From contig JBILTR010000002.1 in assembly GCA_044371425.1 (NCBI GenBank), positions 124,001 to 188,000 of the forward strand: DNA of 64,000 nucleotides. The letters are read 5' to 3'. Shown here one piece after another: positions 60,776 through 64,000 of the stretch (position 1 is its first letter; the number at the start of each line of letters is the position of its first letter). This DNA is from JBEISR01 sp044371425 (GTDB lineage Bacteria; Planctomycetota; Planctomycetia; Pirellulales; Pirellulaceae). Below the pieces are notes generated by a model that was not told the origin of the DNA, ran no database searches, and saw only the letters and a program-made list of their open reading frames with translations. The translations under genes and the position numbers were made by a program.

Positions 60776-61918
60776 ATGCTACCGATCGCCAAGACCACCA
60801 GCGAAGGCAAGCATCCTTTTGCCCCCTATCGACAACTGTCCAACGAAGAACTCTGCTCGCGCATCTCCGCCGTCCGCAAAACAATGGGGAGCAAACTGCT
60901 GATCCTGGGACACCACTACCAGCAAGATGAGGTGATCGCCCACGCCGACCTGACCGGCGACAGCTACCAGCTCAGTCGCATGGCCGCCGACAGCCCCGAC
61001 TGCCGCTACATCGTTTTTTGCGGTGTGCACTTCATGGCGGAAACCGCCGACATCCTGGCCAATCGCCCAGAGAAACTCCACGAGCGGGATGGACAGCGAG
61101 TCACGGTGGTCCTACCAGATATGGCCGCCGGTTGCAGCATGGCCGATATGGCTGGCATCCAGCAGGTCGAATCGGCATGGCAGCAATTGGGGGAATTGAT
61201 CGACACAAAAGACATGACGCCGGTAACCTACATCAATTCCGCCGCTTCGCTGAAGGCCTTTTGCGGCCGAAATGGTGGGATCGTATGCACCAGCAGCAAC
61301 GCCAAAGCGGTGCTGGAGTGGTCGTTCCGGAAAAGCAAACGTGTCTTTTTCTTCCCCGATCAGCACCTGGGCCGCAACACGGCGCTCAAGATGGGAATCA
61401 CCAACCCCCAGATGCCTGTCTGGAATCCCTACGAGGAACTGGGGGGAAACACCGAGCAGTCGATTGTCGACAGCCGTGTCGTGCTCTGGCAGGGACACTG
61501 CAGTGTTCACCAAATGTTCCGCGCCAGCCACGTCGAGCAGTTTCGCAAGTCGATGCCGGGCATTCAGATCCTGGTGCATCCCGAGTGCATGCAGGAAGTC
61601 AACGACATCGCGGACATCTCGGGATCGACCAGCAAGATCATCGAGACGGTACGCAAGGCTCCGCCTGGAACCAAGTGGGCAATCGGCACGGAACTGCACC
61701 TGGTGAACCGACTGAAGAAGGAACATCCCGAACAGGAAATCCACTTCCTCTCGCCCGTCGTCTGCATGTGCGCAACCATGTACCGAATCGATCTGGCTCA
61801 CTTGGCATGGAGCCTTGAGAATCTTCGCGATGACTCCATCGTCAATCCCATCGTGGTCGACCCCGAGGTGGCTCAGTGGTCGCTGACGGCGTTGGAACGG
61901 ATGCTTGCGGTGCGCTAG
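60776..61918 (+). CDS. nadA: Quinolinate synthase
   Basis: A 380-residue iron-sulfur enzyme making quinolinate from iminoaspartate and dihydroxyacetone phosphate in NAD synthesis. It starts 8 bases after AAGGA. It shows LLILGHHYQQDEVIAHADLTGDSYQLS, IVFCGVHFMAETADILANRPE, AAGCSMADMA, ICTSSNAKAVLEW-like VCTSSNAKAVLEW, FFPDQHLGRNTA, WQGHCSVH, HPECMQEV and VVCMCATMYRIDLAHLAW. These supply the three cysteines of the 4Fe-4S cluster. nadB and nadC are not in the window. The gene is convergent with the BshC-like gene. Confidence 0.97.
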   Translation: MLPIAKTTSEGKHPFAPYRQLSNEELCSRISAVRKTMGSKLLILGHHYQQDEVIAHADLTGDSYQLSRMAADSPDCRYIVFCGVHFMAETADILANRPEKLHERDGQRVTVVLPDMAAGCSMADMAGIQQVESAWQQLGELIDTKDMTPVTYINSAASLKAFCGRNGGIVCTSSNAKAVLEWSFRKSKRVFFFPDQHLGRNTALKMGITNPQMPVWNPYEELGGNTEQSIVDSRVVLWQGHCSVHQMFRASHVEQFRKSMPGIQILVHPECMQEVNDIADISGSTSKIIETVRKAPPGTKWAIGTELHLVNRLKKEHPEQEIHFLSPVVCMCATMYRIDLAHLAWSLENLRDDSIVNPIVVDPEVAQWSLTALERMLAVR

Positions 61919-62023
61919 CGGTCGATGTTCGACACCGCGATCGCGCCGATAGGGAAGGACTCTTTCTTTCCGCATTCGAAGACGATCAGCGAAAAAGTCA
62001 GCGACCGCCGAACGCCCGCGAAG

Positions 62024-63640
62024 TCACGCTTCCGAGAGCCATCCGGCGACGATCCGATGCATCGTCTCCTGACCAAAAAGACTCCACGATAGTTCCCGGG
62101 AGCGACGGATAGCCAACTGCTGCTCCTGGTAGATCGCTTCGGCCATCGCCTCACCAAGCTTCTGAGACTGCCACTGCCGAAGCTCCAGAATCTGATGATT
62201 GACCTGTCCGATCTGGCGATGCCACTGCTTCTTTGCCCCCCGGGGTGGAATGTCGCGAAGAAGCCGTCGCTTGAGCTCCAGACATCGCCGCCAAGCCTGG
62301 GACTCCTCTGGAGCCTGATTCCAAAGCGTGACCGGCGGCTCCTCCCGAATCACCTCTGGATGATACCGCTCGAACCACGCCGAGGAGCGGACCTGCGAGG
62401 ACCGAAGCGGCGCGTGAGGATCGACCGGCCAACTCCAGTGCTGCGTCGCCGTAGCGACGCAAAGGGGCGGTGCTTCGCATCCCAACCAATCGGCGATCAG
62501 GCGGTCGGTGATTTGATCGTATTTTCCTCCACCAATCCCATGGACAAAAAGATCAAACACGATCGCTCGTAGGTAGAGGGTTGTCACCAACGCCTTGGGA
62601 CCGATGCGAACCCGGTTTGGACTTCCCGGGGCTCCGATCGCCTCCACCCCTTCCTTCTGGCTGCCCACCTCTTCCCATCCTGCTAGGTCGCTCCAGTGCA
62701 GGTCACCACCAACTTGGCGCACCCAGAGCGACCTTCGGGTGGGGGCATCGGCCGAATAGACCCAGAAAGGAAGCTCCTGCCATCCTTCGCGCTGTTCCAA
62801 CGCGGGAACCGGTTGCGCGGGATTCTCCGTTCCGTGGTGGAGTCGATAGGCGTCGCGGCAAGCATTGTAAAGCGACGCGAATCTCCGATGGTCCGCAACG
62901 ATCGCATCGACGAATCGCGAGAATCCCCGCGTCTGGCAGATCCAACTCATCGGCACCTGCCACTGGCTCACCCCAAAAAATCGCTCCGCGGCACACCGCA
63001 CTCCCGCCATCGCATCGGACCACGAACATCCCTGCCTCAGCAACTCGATCCCGATCGGCCAAAATCGGTGCAACAACGGCTCGGCCACCCCCAGTCCCCG
63101 CAGCCGCATGCCAACACGCGATGCAAACGATTCGGCCAGTTGCCAGTCGGCGCACGCCAGCAACTCCCAAGGCATGGCAGCTCTCTGCCGATCCCACGCC
63201 TCCAACTCCAATCGCAATTCCCTAGGCCGTTCCCCCACGGCGGGCACTTTCAAATGAAAGTGTCGACAGGCGTCGGTATCGACGACGATATGCACAGCCA
63301 TCGCCCCGCTTTGCCTAGCCAACCGTTCCGCGACGAAGTTCTTGTACCACACCCCCGGATGATAGAGCTCCGGCTGATGCCCCGAACCGATCCAAGGCGC
63401 CTCCCCTTCGCCGGGAAAGGGCGGCGCCTTGGAAACGACTCCGGTGTAACGTTCCAACAGGGGGATCGCCTCTTGGCGAACCTGCTTTTGGAAAAGCCGC
63501 AAGTCACCAAGAGGCCCACTGGAGGGGAGCTTTCGATTTACCTGATTGTCCAGGCATTGCCGCCACTGCTCGATCGGCGGATGGTGAAACCGCTGACCGT
63601 CCTCGGCTGGGGCTCGGTAGGCAGGATACAACTCAGACAA
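62024..63640 (-). CDS. Conserved protein with BshC-like features
   Basis: A 538-residue protein starting at a TTG (63640) behind GGGAGAG. No domain can be named with certainty. Two stretches resemble the bacillithiol synthase BshC in position and pattern. WIGSGHQPELYHPGVWYKNFVAERLA recalls its TGQQ.GL.TGPLYTIYKA motif, followed by the expected DTD-type segment VHIVVDTDACRHF. RIGPKALVTTLYLRAIVFDLFVHGIGGGKYDQITDRLI recalls its C-terminal RP.AL..P..QDYLLPT.AYVGGP motif. The C-terminal 110 residues look like a coiled coil (LRDIPPRGAKK...QSQKLGEAMAEAI). Function is unknown, perhaps a ligase-like step in thiol or peptide chemistry. Confidence 0.65.
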   Translation of the reverse strand: MSELYPAYRAPAEDGQRFHHPPIEQWRQCLDNQVNRKLPSSGPLGDLRLFQKQVRQEAIPLLERYTGVVSKAPPFPGEGEAPWIGSGHQPELYHPGVWYKNFVAERLARQSGAMAVHIVVDTDACRHFHLKVPAVGERPRELRLELEAWDRQRAAMPWELLACADWQLAESFASRVGMRLRGLGVAEPLLHRFWPIGIELLRQGCSWSDAMAGVRCAAERFFGVSQWQVPMSWICQTRGFSRFVDAIVADHRRFASLYNACRDAYRLHHGTENPAQPVPALEQREGWQELPFWVYSADAPTRRSLWVRQVGGDLHWSDLAGWEEVGSQKEGVEAIGAPGSPNRVRIGPKALVTTLYLRAIVFDLFVHGIGGGKYDQITDRLIADWLGCEAPPLCVATATQHWSWPVDPHAPLRSSQVRSSAWFERYHPEVIREEPPVTLWNQAPEESQAWRRCLELKRRLLRDIPPRGAKKQWHRQIGQVNHQILELRQWQSQKLGEAMAEAIYQEQQLAIRRSRELSWSLFGQETMHRIVAGWLSEA

Positions 63641-63869
63641 ACCACTCTCCCGAACTTTTCAGTGGCCTGATGTGCCGTACGTCCTCGCTGGCCAGGATGC
63701 CAGGAAATCACCCCGCCAATGGCTCACACCAAGCACTGTTCCATCAGGAATCGAGCACCGCGGGGCGAATTGATATTGTGAGCCAACCTGAGGGGGTAGG
63801 CAATGCGTTGTTGCAAGAACGATCGAGAATGCAACGTGCTAATCAAGCATTCCCGTCGAAGGGAAGAGA
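63641..63869. other. Gap downstream of the truncated gene
   Basis: About 230 bp between the TTG start of the BshC-like gene and the stop of the partial gene. A plus-strand frame from 63670 has no family similarity. The promoter of the BshC-like gene is expected here unless it is transcribed with the upstream gene. Confidence 0.4.
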
Positions 63870-64000
63870 TCAAGTCGCCTGGGAATGGGTTCTCGCCGCT
63901 TCCAGGGAGTATCCTCGCTGTTCCATTTGCTGGATACTGCGATCCAAGACCGCGCGGTAGTGATTCAAGCGAGTCTCTGCATGATCCAAAGCTCCGCCAA
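63870..64000 (-). CDS. C-terminal end of an unknown protein, cut by window edge
   Basis: The minus-strand frame entering from the edge encodes 42 residues, GGALDHAETRLNHYRAVLDR then SIQQMEQRGYSLEAARTHSQAT, and stops at 63870. The amphipathic helical pattern and coding-like codon use support a real gene end, possibly a coiled coil. No family can be named from this piece. Confidence 0.5.
   Translation of the reverse strand, partial: GGALDHAETRLNHYRAVLDRSIQQMEQRGYSLEAARTHSQAT

Noticed and set aside
1..64000. A hidden defence or secondary-metabolite system
   Set aside because: No nuclease, toxin-antitoxin, restriction, retron, polyketide or peptide synthetase motif was found, and gene order looks like core genome.

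Overview
The window looks like a chromosomal segment of a planctomycete, most likely of the Pirellulales (Rhodopirellula-like). The evidence is the combination of gene families rather than any marker RNA. It includes a DUF1080 plus ThuA fusion, several Gfo/Idh/MocA oxidoreductases (one with a Tat-like leader), a secreted thioredoxin/YHS-like protein, a PEP-CTERM protein and an spd/mitochondrial-type EF-G1. There is also a small lipoprotein-like protein ending in ...SPYRVHGGVI, a type I recall from Pirellulales. Base composition is GC-rich, with many short intergenic gaps and mixed gene orientation. Several genes appear to start at TTG or GTG behind a good ribosome binding site. I found no tRNA, rRNA, CRISPR array, transposase, integrase or phage gene.

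Layout. 1-6.1 kb: a truncated TolB-propeller/M28-type peptidase, a LarA-like racemase-family protein, a Fur regulator with a 13-bp tandem array upstream, and an exported DUF1080-ThuA protein. 6.3-12.2 kb: a QueD/PTPS-like protein (+), then a minus-strand run of trpC, purH, a small lipoprotein, an HU-like protein and rho. 12.9-18 kb: envelope or secreted proteins (thioredoxin/YHS-like, HEAT/TPR, STN-like, MA-type metallopeptidase). 18.7-22.7 kb: two overlapping Gfo/Idh/MocA genes and aroA. 22.9-29 kb: a membrane-anchored MutS-family ATPase, a YegS-type lipid kinase and EF-G. 29-32 kb: an outer-membrane barrel-like protein with a TPR protein. 33-38 kb: bpt, mtnA, ald and a divergent Nramp-family transporter. 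38-42 kb: an NfeD/ClpP-class membrane protein and a binding-protein-like lipoprotein. 42.5-50 kb: xylB, a histidine phosphatase, a zinc-ribbon membrane protein, pyrE, a PEP-CTERM remnant plus an intact PEP-CTERM gene, and an L,D-transpeptidase. 50-57 kb: Gfo/Idh/MocA, cysD-cysNC, tsaD and a DUF485/sodium:solute symporter pair. 57-64 kb: korAB, nadA, a BshC-like protein and the tail of an unknown gene.

How the genes fit together. Most are housekeeping functions: amino acid, purine, pyrimidine and NAD synthesis, sulfate activation, translation, transcription termination. They are interleaved with the secreted carbohydrate-related and envelope proteins typical of planctomycetes. The clear functional pairs are cysD/cysNC, korA/korB, the DUF485/symporter pair and the ATGA-overlapping oxidoreductases.

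I did not find a compact, obviously new multi-gene system. The best leads are individual anomalies. These are the nickel-pincer residues conserved in a stand-alone LarA homologue, a BshC-like protein, a CysC domain with an altered signature, protease-like domains apparently without a nucleophile, an Nramp homologue without metal motifs, and an orphan PEP-CTERM anchor that shares its terminator with the downstream gene.
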